The notes below the pieces were generated by a model. That model saw nothing but the letters and a program-made list of their open reading frames with translations. It ran no database searches and was not told the origin of the DNA. From positions 1-36,695 of the forward strand of contig DATDGI010000265.1 in assembly GCA_036522155.1 (NCBI GenBank): DNA of 36,695 nt, read 5' to 3'. The translations under genes were made by a program, and so were the position numbers. Below, one piece after another: positions 15,464 through 22,799 of the stretch; the first letter of the stretch is position 1, and each line of letters starts with the position of its first letter. This DNA is from UBA9676 sp036522155. GTDB taxonomy: Bacteria > Actinomycetota > Actinomycetes > Streptosporangiales > Streptosporangiaceae.

Positions 15464-17194
15464 TCATGACCGGCCCACAACTGGTTCCACAAATGTCCGG
15501 TGCTCCGGGGTGTCCGCCCTGAGGAAATCCAGGTCACAACCATCCGGGGCCTGCAGGACGTGCCGGGCGTACAGGGCCGGCCAGCCGCGCAGATGCACCG
15601 CTGGCGGTGGCGTCCAGGCGGCCCGGCGCCGCTCCAGCTCATCCGCGCTGACCTCCAGTTCGGCCGTCCCGGCCGGCACGTCCAGGGAGATGACATCGCC
15701 GTCGCGGACCAGGCCGAGCGGGCCGCCAACGGCGGCCTCCGGGGCGGCGTGCAGGACGACCGTCCCGAAACTGGTGCCGCTCATCCGCGCGTCGGTGATG
15801 CGCACCATGTCGGTGACACCGGCCCGGACCAGCCGCGCCGGGATCGGGATCATGCCCCACTCGGGCATGCCCGGGACGCCGACCGGGCCGCAGCCGTTCA
15901 GCACCAGGACTGTCTGCGGTGAGATCGGCAGCGACGGGTCGTCGACCCGGGCCAGCATGTCGTGGTAGCCGCGGAAGACGATGGCTGGCCCGCGGTGGCG
16001 CAGCAATTCCGGCGTCGCGGCCGAGGTCTTGATGACCGCCCCGTCCGGGGCCAGCGACCCCCGGACAACGCCGAACGCGCCACCCGTCCGCAGCGGAGCG
16101 CTGGCCGGGCGGATGGCGCCAGACGCCGGGGCTGCGCCGGCGATCACGTCGCCGATGCTCCGCCCGGTGATGGTGAGCGCCGCCGTCCGCAGCTGGCCGG
16201 CCAGCTCACGCAGCAGCGTGGGCACGCCGCCGGCCTGGTCGAAATCCGGCATCAGGCCCGACCCGGACGGCTCGACATCGGCCAGGACCGGGACCGTCTC
16301 GCCCAGCCGGCGGATGTCTTCAAGCGGGAACGGCACTCCCGCCCGGCCCGACATGGCCGCGAGGTGGATGACGGCGTTGGTGGAGCCGCCGATCGCGTGC
16401 AGCGCGACTATCGCATTGGCGAACGAGTCCCGGCTCAGGATCGACTGCGGCCGCCGATCCGCCAGCACCGCGCCGACGGCCAGCCGGCCGGCCTCCCGCG
16501 CGGCGGCGCGGCCCCGCCGCTCGCCCGCCGGGATCGCGGCCGAGCCCGGCACCATCAGCCCAAGCACCTCCGACAGGATGGCCATGGTCGAGGCGGTGCC
16601 CATGGTGTTGCAGGCACCGCGGCCGCAGCTGAGGCTCCGCTCGAACGCCTCCCAGCCCGCGTCATCCAGCCGCCCGGCGCGGCGCTCGTCCCACATCCGC
16701 CACAGCGCCGTCCCGGTGCCGACCGGCTGCCCGCGGAACTGCGCGACCGGCCGGGAGCCGCCGGTGACCAGGACGGTCGGGACATTCGCGCTGATCGCAC
16801 CCATCAGCGCGCCGGGCACGCTCTTGTCGCAGTTGGCCAGCACGACCAGCCCGTCGAGCGGGTTCGCGCGCACCATCTCCTCGATCTCGATGGCGAGCAG
16901 GTTGCGGTACAGCATCGCGCTCGGCTTCATCAGGTCCTCACCGAGCGAGATGGTCCCGAATTCCGCGCCGATGCCGCCGGCCTCCGCGATGCCCGCCTTC
17001 ACCTCGACGGCCAGCTCGCGCAGCGGCAGGTTGCACGGGTTCAGTTCGCTGGCCGAGTTCGCTATGCCGATCACTGGCCGGTCCGCGGCCCTGCTGACGG
17101 CCAGGCCCGCGCTGGCCAGCGCGGCCCGGTGCTCCACGGCGACCTCGTCGTCACCGGCGAGCCATGCCTCGCTGCGCAGGCGGATGCCGCTCAC
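15464..17194 (-). CDS. IlvD/Edd-family sugar-acid dehydratase
   Basis: This 576-residue iron-sulfur dehydratase would convert an aldonate to a 2-keto-3-deoxy acid. The three cluster cysteines are present: Cys54 (NPCNLPL), Cys122 (ANCDKSVPG) and Cys195 (GACNTMGTASTM). The last motif matches sugar-acid dehydratases of the arabinonate/xylonate type better than the GGQYTANTM form of amino-acid-pathway dihydroxy-acid dehydratase, which the second paralogue at 22800-24491 carries. The GTG start at 17194 overlaps the upstream stop (GTGA), so it is translationally coupled to the U32-like gene. The substrate is inferred from the sugar transporter, lactonase and dehydrogenase around it. Confidence 0.9.
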   Translation of the reverse strand: MSGIRLRSEAWLAGDDEVAVEHRAALASAGLAVSRAADRPVIGIANSASELNPCNLPLRELAVEVKAGIAEAGGIGAEFGTISLGEDLMKPSAMLYRNLLAIEIEEMVRANPLDGLVVLANCDKSVPGALMGAISANVPTVLVTGGSRPVAQFRGQPVGTGTALWRMWDERRAGRLDDAGWEAFERSLSCGRGACNTMGTASTMAILSEVLGLMVPGSAAIPAGERRGRAAAREAGRLAVGAVLADRRPQSILSRDSFANAIVALHAIGGSTNAVIHLAAMSGRAGVPFPLEDIRRLGETVPVLADVEPSGSGLMPDFDQAGGVPTLLRELAGQLRTAALTITGRSIGDVIAGAAPASGAIRPASAPLRTGGAFGVVRGSLAPDGAVIKTSAATPELLRHRGPAIVFRGYHDMLARVDDPSLPISPQTVLVLNGCGPVGVPGMPEWGMIPIPARLVRAGVTDMVRITDARMSGTSFGTVVLHAAPEAAVGGPLGLVRDGDVISLDVPAGTAELEVSADELERRRAAWTPPPAVHLRGWPALYARHVLQAPDGCDLDFLRADTPEHRTFVEPVVGRS

Positions 17195-18144
17195 CGGGCA
17201 GGCTCCGGGATGCCGAGCCCCGGCGCGCCGGGGCCGGACTGGCACAGCTCCAGCCCGCTGCGGGCGATCCATTCCAGCGCGATCTGGGCGCGGCGCACCT
17301 TCTCACGCGCGATGGCGGCGGCGTCCGCGGCCAGGTGCAGGCCGCTGGGGTACAGCAGGCGGGAGTTACGCAGGCCGAACTTGACATACATCGGAGCCGC
17401 CACGGCGATCAGGTCCGCCGCCTCGTGGCCGCGGACGACGCCGCCCATCGCATCTGGCGTCTCCACGTACAGATCGATGGGCAGCGCGCTGACCGCCCGC
17501 ATCTCCGCTATCTGGCCGAGCGTCAGGTCCGACGGCACGTTGACGGTCGAGCCGCCGAGGCGCTCCAGCACTGCGAAGGCGAGCGGATTCGACGGCGCGA
17601 GGACAGCCGATACCTTCCAGACAATCGAGGCGGGCAGCTGCCCGGCGGCCTGCATCTCGCTCACCAGCTGCAGCAGCCCGTGATCGGCGATGAGGAACCC
17701 GCGGATCCCCTGCTCGCTGGCCCGCAGGATGTCGTCGACCGCGTACCGGAGCTGGCGGGTTCCCCGCACGCGGCCGGCGAACATCCCGCCATCCGCGGAC
17801 GCCGCCGCCCGGCCGGTGTCCCACTCCTCCCGCGGCCCGACGAACAGCGAAACCTCGATGCCGTTGTCCGCCGCTATCCGGGCCATCTCGGCCAGCTCCG
17901 CCTCCGACTGCAGCATCGCGCCGCTGCCCTGCGAGACCCGGTTGACCGTGACACCCCGCGCCGCGGCCTCATCGACGATGGCGCGCAGCACATCGGGCCC
18001 TTCGCAGCTCGGGATCTCGATCCGGAAGTGAGCCCCGTCGGGGAACCGCACCCGGCTCGGGGGCGCCGCGGGCTCCGCGGTCAGGCCGCGCCCGGCCAGC
18101 AGGCCGGCCCCGGTCAGCCGCGGGGAGTGCGATCCACCGGTCAC
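17191..18144 (-). CDS. U32-peptidase-like TIM-barrel protein of unknown activity
   Basis: This 317-residue protein has alternating beta/alpha segments as expected for a TIM barrel. Conserved-looking blocks include TVNRVSQGSGAMLQSEAEL, VSLFVGPREEWDTGR, GIRGFLIADHGLLQLV, VLAPSNPLAFAVLERLG, STVNVPSDLTLGQIAEM and IDLYVETPDAMGGVVRG. I associate this pattern with proteins annotated as U32 family peptidase in actinobacteria, but I do not see the cysteine-containing U32 signature, so a protease role is doubtful. It overlaps both neighbours by 4 bp (M24-like upstream, dehydratase downstream), so it belongs to the sugar-acid pathway and could supply the missing step after the dehydratase. That is inference. 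Confidence 0.72.
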   Translation of the reverse strand: MTGGSHSPRLTGAGLLAGRGLTAEPAAPPSRVRFPDGAHFRIEIPSCEGPDVLRAIVDEAAARGVTVNRVSQGSGAMLQSEAELAEMARIAADNGIEVSLFVGPREEWDTGRAAASADGGMFAGRVRGTRQLRYAVDDILRASEQGIRGFLIADHGLLQLVSEMQAAGQLPASIVWKVSAVLAPSNPLAFAVLERLGGSTVNVPSDLTLGQIAEMRAVSALPIDLYVETPDAMGGVVRGHEAADLIAVAAPMYVKFGLRNSRLLYPSGLHLAADAAAIAREKVRRAQIALEWIARSGLELCQSGPGAPGLGIPEPAR

Positions 18145-19334
18145 GTGCCGACCTCCAGCACAGCAGGGCGCGCCGGCTGCCGCTCGTCGTCAGGCTGCAG
18201 CGGCCAGCCCGGTGCGCGCGTCACCGGCTGCAGCTGGCCACCGTCGGTCACCAGGTAGGTGTCCTCCGTCTTGGCGCCGCCCGGCAGGCTCGGGTTCCAG
18301 GCAATCGCGTGACCGGCCGCGATCGGCTTACGGTACCAGCGGGAACTGGCCTGGTCCGGGGCGATTTCGAACTCGCGCTGGGCAAAGCCGATCGGCCCGC
18401 CCTGGTAGTGGCCTGCCCATCCGCCCGGCGCGCCCGCGCGCGCGTACCCGGCATCCAGCGCGGCCAGGGCGGTGCCGTAGGTCGCGCCGGGCCGGCACGC
18501 CGACAGCACAGCGTCCTCGACGGCCAGCACCCGGCGGCGCAGGCTCGCATAGCCGGGCGGGAGCGGGCCCGCCGCCGCGAACCGGGTGGCCGCCACGTGC
18601 AGGCCGGCCCGCCGGGCCACGGCGACCGCCATCAGCAGGCGCTCGACTGCCGCTCCGGTGGCCATGGGGTGGCGGTACCGCACCAGCCGGTCATCGCCGC
18701 CGACGATCAGCACCGGCGCATCGGCGCCAGCGGCCTCCAGCTGAGCCGCGCACCGCGCCTGGATGTCGAGGTCACGTTCGCCCGGCCGCCAGGAGCTGAG
18801 GGCCGCCTGCAGCGCGTCGGCGGTGTCCCGCCCGAGGTCGGCCAGGTCGTCGCGCTCACCGGCCGACAGCGCCAGCCGGAGCGCGATGAGCTCGTCACTG
18901 GCATCCAGGCCGAACGCCGGGTGGCCATCGGCGGCGAGCCGGAGGGCCGGGGCACCGGCCAGCCGCTCGGCGGCGAGCACGAGCGCGGTGGGATCCTGCC
19001 AGGGCACGGTCACGAACTCGGCAAAGCCGTGCGCGGCGGGGCCATATTCATCCCGGATCCGGTCCGCCTCGACATTCGTGGTCACCAGCGCCGCGCCGCC
19101 CGTGGTGAATACCGCCCAGACGAGGTCGACCGCGGCCGTCCGGTCGACCGGCGGTGCCACGCCGCCGCACGCCCACGCCACCGCGGCGGGCCCGGTCAGC
19201 ACCAGGCCGGCCGGGCGCTCCCGGTCGCCGCCGGCCAGCCAGTCGCCGATGCGCCCGGCGGCGGCCTGAGCACGGGCCACGCTGCGGGCCTGGCGTTCGG
19301 ATATTCCGAACGCTGTTGTGTGATATAGAATCAT
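18141..19334 (-). CDS. M24-fold (pita-bread) protein lacking most metal ligands
   Basis: About 397 residues: an N-terminal creatinase/prolidase-type domain (to ~170) and a C-terminal M24 fold. Aligned by eye to aminopeptidase P, the two Asp ligands fall at LLMAVAVARR and HVAATRFA (both Ala), the His in HYQGGPIGFAQRE (GHGIG replaced by GGPIG), and the first Glu in AIAWNPSLPG (Asn). Only the last Glu, in AKTEDTYLVT, remains. It is therefore unlikely to be a metallopeptidase and may be a metal-free hydrolase or lyase, as creatinase is. It overlaps the U32-like gene by 4 bp. The start is uncertain: ATG 19334 is given, but GTG 19280 would leave the palindrome at 19295-19311 upstream of the gene. 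Confidence 0.75.
   Translation of the reverse strand: MILYHTTAFGISERQARSVARAQAAAGRIGDWLAGGDRERPAGLVLTGPAAVAWACGGVAPPVDRTAAVDLVWAVFTTGGAALVTTNVEADRIRDEYGPAAHGFAEFVTVPWQDPTALVLAAERLAGAPALRLAADGHPAFGLDASDELIALRLALSAGERDDLADLGRDTADALQAALSSWRPGERDLDIQARCAAQLEAAGADAPVLIVGGDDRLVRYRHPMATGAAVERLLMAVAVARRAGLHVAATRFAAAGPLPPGYASLRRRVLAVEDAVLSACRPGATYGTALAALDAGYARAGAPGGWAGHYQGGPIGFAQREFEIAPDQASSRWYRKPIAAGHAIAWNPSLPGGAKTEDTYLVTDGGQLQPVTRAPGWPLQPDDERQPARPAVLEVGT
19295..19311. promoter_or_regulatory. palindromic operator candidate for the IclR regulator (catabolic operon side)
   Basis: GTTCGGA-TAT-TCCGAAC is a perfect 7-bp inverted repeat with a 3-bp spacer. A related 17-bp sequence with the same ends (GTTC...CCGAAC) lies at 19397-19413 in front of the IclR gene. 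IclR-family proteins bind short palindromes of this size between divergent transcripts. A TATATC hexamer nearby on the minus strand could be a -10 element, which would put transcription start at the palindrome. Confidence 0.55.
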
Positions 19335-19396
19335 CCAGACAACCAAACCCGGCGTCGCTGTATGGTGTCAAGGCTCGTTCTCGTTTGTTACAAAGC

Positions 19397-19413
19397 GTTC
19401 TGCTCTACCGAAC
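19397..19413. promoter_or_regulatory. second palindromic operator candidate (IclR gene side)
   Basis: GTTCTGCTCTACCGAAC has the same length and ends as the perfect palindrome at 19295-19311 and matches it at 12 of 17 positions, with a degenerate left arm. It lies just upstream of the IclR ribosome-binding site, where an autoregulatory operator would sit. Confidence 0.45.
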
Positions 19414-19434
19414 AATATGCGGAGGTTCGCCGCG

Positions 19435-20286
19435 TTGACGTCAGCGGAGCCGAGTAATGAGGTAGCGGGCCGGTACACGGTACGAAGCGTCGCCCGGGCG
19501 ATGCGGCTGGTCCAGATCGTTGCCGACGGGCCGGCCGATGGCCTTCCGCTCAGCGATCTGGCCAGGGCGCTCGGGACGTCAAAGAGCACGGCGCTCTCGC
19601 TGGCGCGGACGCTGACCGCCTTCGGGATGCTCCGTGACGGGCAGCCCGGTCCCCGGTATACCCTCGGCACCGGCCTGATCCGGCTGGGCGACATTGCCCG
19701 CGGCCAGCTCCCCCTGGGTGACGTCTGCCGCCCGCTGCTGACCGAGCTGTCCGACCTGACGAAGATGACCTCGCGGCTGGCGATCTGTGACGACGGGTTC
19801 CCGGTGTTCATTGAGCGGGTGGACGGGCCCGGCAGTGTCCGGTTCCACACCCCGCTCGGGCAGCGCGAGCTGCCGCATTCCTCAGCCGCCGGGAAGGCGA
19901 TCCTGGCCACCATGACCGGCGAGCAGGTGCGCGAGGTCTGCGGCCAGGCCGGCCTGACCCCGCGGACCAGCCATACCATCACCGACCTGGACTCCCTGCG
20001 GGAGAACCTGGCGCTGGTGCGCAGCAATGGCTTTGCCCTCGACGATGAGGAGGATGCCGAGGGCATCTTCTGCCTCGGCGCGGCGTTCTTCGGCCATGAC
20101 GGCACCGTCGCGGGTGCGGTCAGCGTCACCGGCATCAAGGGGGATCTGCCCGCCTGGCGGGTCAACGAGCTCGGCCAGGCCGTCCGCCGGGCCGCGGACC
20201 GGGTCAGCGAGATCCTGGGGGGCCCGCGCAACGCGGACCGGGTCATGGCGGACCAGCCGGGCATGAGCGGGACCAGCCGGGCATGA
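19435..20286 (+). CDS. IclR-family transcriptional regulator
   Basis: The product has an N-terminal winged helix (YTVRSVARAMRLVQIVADG, then GLPLSDLARALGTSKSTALSLARTLTAFGML) and a C-terminal IclR effector domain (GQRELPHSSAAGKAILATM; NGFALDDEEDAEGIFCLGAAFF). TTG at 19435 is taken as start because GGAGG lies 9 bases upstream; ATG at 19417 is in frame but has no such site. IclR proteins sense small carboxylic or sugar acids, fitting control of the divergent transporter/dehydratase operon and of the dehydrogenase genes that follow. Its last codons come from a 20-bp tandem duplication, and its TGA overlaps the ATG of the next gene. Confidence 0.9.
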   Translation: MTSAEPSNEVAGRYTVRSVARAMRLVQIVADGPADGLPLSDLARALGTSKSTALSLARTLTAFGMLRDGQPGPRYTLGTGLIRLGDIARGQLPLGDVCRPLLTELSDLTKMTSRLAICDDGFPVFIERVDGPGSVRFHTPLGQRELPHSSAAGKAILATMTGEQVREVCGQAGLTPRTSHTITDLDSLRENLALVRSNGFALDDEEDAEGIFCLGAAFFGHDGTVAGAVSVTGIKGDLPAWRVNELGQAVRRAADRVSEILGGPRNADRVMADQPGMSGTSRA

Positions 20287-20303
20287 GCGGGACCAGCCGG
20301 GCA
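20251..20303 (+). repeat. 20-bp tandem repeat across the IclR/dehydrogenase junction
   Basis: The unit GACCAGCCGGGCATGAGCGG occurs at 20251-20270 and 20271-20290, followed by a partial third copy to 20303. Since 20 is not a multiple of 3, copies are read in different frames: the C-terminus of the IclR protein and the N-terminus of the dehydrogenase are both MSGTSRA, from consecutive copies. Confidence 0.9.
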
Positions 20304-21290
20304 CTTGTCGTCACCGTGCCGGGCGACGTGGTCCTGGCCACCCGCCCGGTGCCCGCCGCGGCACCGGGGGAGACGCTGATCCGGCCGGACCTGGTCGGGC
20401 TGTGCGGTACCGATCTTGAGATCATCGGCGGCCAGGTCGATCCCGCTTACGTCCGCTACCCGATCGCGCTCGGCCACGAGTGGACGGGGATCGTCACCGG
20501 GGACTCGCCGCTGGCCGGCACGCGCGTCGTGGTGGAGGGCATCGTGGCCTGCGGCCGATGTGCGCGGTGTGCCCGGGGCGAGACCAACCTGTGCCATACC
20601 TACGACGAGTTCGGCTTCACCAGGGACGGTGCCGCCGCCGACGTGGTCGCTGTTCCGTCCGCGCTGGTTCACCCCATCGCCGACGGCGTGACCGCCGAGG
20701 ACGCGGTGCTGACCGAACCCGCGTCGGTCGTCTACCGGGGCCTGGCCAGGGCGCGGCCCGGCCCGGGCGGCCGGGTGCTCGTGATCGGCGATGGGACGAT
20801 CGCCCTGCTCGCGGTCTACCTGCTGCGCCTGTGGTCACCGGCTGAGGTCGTGCTGCTCGGGCGCCGCGCTGCGCAGGCACGCCTGGCCGAGGCCGCGGGC
20901 GCCACCCGGTTCGAGACCTCGCCTGATGCGGCCGGCACCGGCTACGACCTGGCCATCGAGGCGGCCGGGTCGGTCGAGGCCGCTGCCGTCGCCGTCGCGG
21001 CCGCCCGGCGCGGCGGCACCGTCCTGCTCATCGGCCTGCCACCGCACGGCCAGACCGTCGCACTGGCCGTCGATGACATGGTCAACAATGACCTGGCGAT
21101 ACTGGGCAGTTTCTCCTATACCGCCGCGGCCTGGCGCGACGTCGTCGGGCTGCTGAACACCGGGCTGATCAGGCCCGGCTTCCTTATCACCCACCGGTTC
21201 GCCCTGGCGGACTGGGAGCAGGCCATCGCCTGCCTGCGCGGTGGCGATGGACCGCGCGGCAAGGTGGTGCTGCAGATCAGCGATCGCTGA
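20283..21290 (+). CDS. zinc-dependent medium-chain alcohol/sugar dehydrogenase
   Basis: This 335-residue MDR-superfamily enzyme resembles sorbitol/threonine dehydrogenases. Catalytic zinc residues are Cys41 (GLCGTDLE) with His65-Glu66 (LGHEWTG). The structural zinc site is Cys90, Cys93, Cys96 and Cys104 (ACGRCARCARGETNLC). The Rossmann loop reads VLVIGDGTIALLAVYLL, with Ala where a third glycine is usual. It probably oxidises a sugar or polyol with NAD(P)+, giving the lactone that the SMP-30 protein would open. The ATG overlaps the IclR stop (ATGA) and derives from a tandem duplication, so the first seven residues may be variable. Confidence 0.9.
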   Translation: MSGTSRALVVTVPGDVVLATRPVPAAAPGETLIRPDLVGLCGTDLEIIGGQVDPAYVRYPIALGHEWTGIVTGDSPLAGTRVVVEGIVACGRCARCARGETNLCHTYDEFGFTRDGAAADVVAVPSALVHPIADGVTAEDAVLTEPASVVYRGLARARPGPGGRVLVIGDGTIALLAVYLLRLWSPAEVVLLGRRAAQARLAEAAGATRFETSPDAAGTGYDLAIEAAGSVEAAAVAVAAARRGGTVLLIGLPPHGQTVALAVDDMVNNDLAILGSFSYTAAAWRDVVGLLNTGLIRPGFLITHRFALADWEQAIACLRGGDGPRGKVVLQISDR

Positions 21291-21341
21291 CGGCCCATCC
21301 GGACGGCAGGCAACGAGCAGCACAGCCAGGAGGGACCACCA

Positions 21342-22709
21342 ATGATCTTCACCAGCGTGAACCCGCATGACCCAGCCGATGTCCTGGGCGAGTGGCCGCC
21401 AGCGGGGCCGGCCGAGGCGGGAGCCGCGGCCGGACGCGCCGTGGCCGCGGCCGCTGCCTGGCGGGACACCCCCGGATCGGCCCGCGCGAAGGCCCTGTCC
21501 GATGCGGCGAGCGCCCTCGAGCAGCGGTCAGCGGAGATCACCGGCCTGGTCGTCCGCGAGGTCGGCAAGCCGGTGTCGGAGGCTCGCGGTGAGGTCGCCC
21601 GGGGGGTGGCGATCCTGCGGTACTACGCACAGGCCGCGCTGCTGCCCGACGGCGAGACGATCCCGGCCGCGGCCCCCGACCAGCTGCTGATGGCCCGGCA
21701 CTTCCCCGTCGGCGTCGCGGCGCTGATCACGCCGTGGAACTTCCCGGTCGCCATCCCGCTCTGGAAAGCCGCGCCCAGCCTCGCCTACGGCAACGCGACC
21801 ATCCTCAAGCCGTCCAGCGCGGCCGCGGCCACCGCGCTGGCCCTGGCGGAGATCCTGGGCGCTTCCCTGCCGCCTGACGTGTTCCAGGTCGTCCTCGGCG
21901 GCGCGGCGGCGGCCGGCGCCCTGATCGACCATCCCGCTGTCGCGGCCATTTCCTTCACCGGCTCATCGGAGGTCGGCAGGCAGATCTCCCGCCGGGCGGC
22001 CGAACGCGGCTGCCGGGTGCAGGCGGAGATGGGCGGCCAGAACCCGTCCATCGTGCTGGCCGACGCCGACCTGGACCGCGCCGCCACCGCGATTGCCTAC
22101 GCCGCCATGGGATACGCCGGCCAGAAGTGCACCGCCACCAGCCGGGTGATCGTGGAAGAGGCGGTCTACCCGCAGTTCCGCGACCGCCTGGCCGCGGCGA
22201 TCCAGGCGCTGCGAGTGCTGGACCCAGCCGACGAGAAGACGATGGTGGGCCCGGTCATCGACGACAGCTCGCGGGCGTCGGCGCTGGCCGCGGTGGCCGG
22301 TGCGGGCGGCCGGGTGATCACGGGGGGCACCGCGCTCGACGCACCGGGTTATTACCTGGCACCGACGCTGGTCGAGTTGGACCGGCCGGAGGGCCCCCTG
22401 GCGACGGAGGAGATCTTCGCGCCCGTGGCCGCCCTCATCCGGGCTGGCTCGGCGGCCGAGGCGGTTTCTATCGCCAACGCCGTGCGGTACGGCCTGGTCG
22501 CCGCCGTGTTCACCAGCGATCTCGGCGGGGCGCTGCGGCTGACCCGGCGGCTGGAGGCCGGGATGATCCGGGTCAACGCGCCGACGTCCGGCGTGGACTT
22601 CCAGGCGCCGTTCGGCGGCACCAAGGAGTCCAGCGAGGGCCCCCGGGAGCAGGGAATGGCCGCCCGTTCCTTCTACACCGAGTCCCGCACCCTGCTGATC
22701 GTTCCCTGA
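21342..22709 (+). CDS. aldehyde dehydrogenase, likely 2-oxoglutarate-semialdehyde (2,5-dioxovalerate) type
   Basis: This 455-residue NAD(P)+-dependent ALDH has all core residues: Asn133 in PWNFP, Lys156 in LKPSS, the FTGSSEVG loop, general base Glu229 in EMGGQNP, and nucleophile Cys263 in GQKCTAT. The GQKCTAT and MGGQNP forms are those of the semialdehyde dehydrogenases that finish oxidative pentose, glucarate or hydroxyproline catabolism. ATG follows an AGGAGGGA ribosome-binding site. Cotranscription with IclR and the Zn-dehydrogenase (51-bp gap) points to the last step of the sugar-acid route, delivering 2-oxoglutarate. Substrate is inferred. Confidence 0.88.
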   Translation: MIFTSVNPHDPADVLGEWPPAGPAEAGAAAGRAVAAAAAWRDTPGSARAKALSDAASALEQRSAEITGLVVREVGKPVSEARGEVARGVAILRYYAQAALLPDGETIPAAAPDQLLMARHFPVGVAALITPWNFPVAIPLWKAAPSLAYGNATILKPSSAAAATALALAEILGASLPPDVFQVVLGGAAAAGALIDHPAVAAISFTGSSEVGRQISRRAAERGCRVQAEMGGQNPSIVLADADLDRAATAIAYAAMGYAGQKCTATSRVIVEEAVYPQFRDRLAAAIQALRVLDPADEKTMVGPVIDDSSRASALAAVAGAGGRVITGGTALDAPGYYLAPTLVELDRPEGPLATEEIFAPVAALIRAGSAAEAVSIANAVRYGLVAAVFTSDLGGALRLTRRLEAGMIRVNAPTSGVDFQAPFGGTKESSEGPREQGMAARSFYTESRTLLIVP

Positions 22710-22799
22710 CCCGGTTGCAGAGAGTCTTAGCAGGTCAAGGCCGCAATCAGCCGCATCGGGACACGCTGCATGCTTGCTACTGCAGGTGGCTGCGGTCCG

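Noticed and set aside
13041..15968. 975-residue plus-strand open frame
   Set aside because: It lies antisense to the MalF-type permease, binding-protein and dehydratase genes, all with strong family motifs. Its composition (Arg, Gly, Asp, His, Gln) is that of an antisense frame.
22710..22799. possible tRNA or structured RNA between ALDH and ilvD
   Set aside because: I could not form a cloverleaf or a stable terminator-type stem; the gap is only 90 bases between convergent genes.
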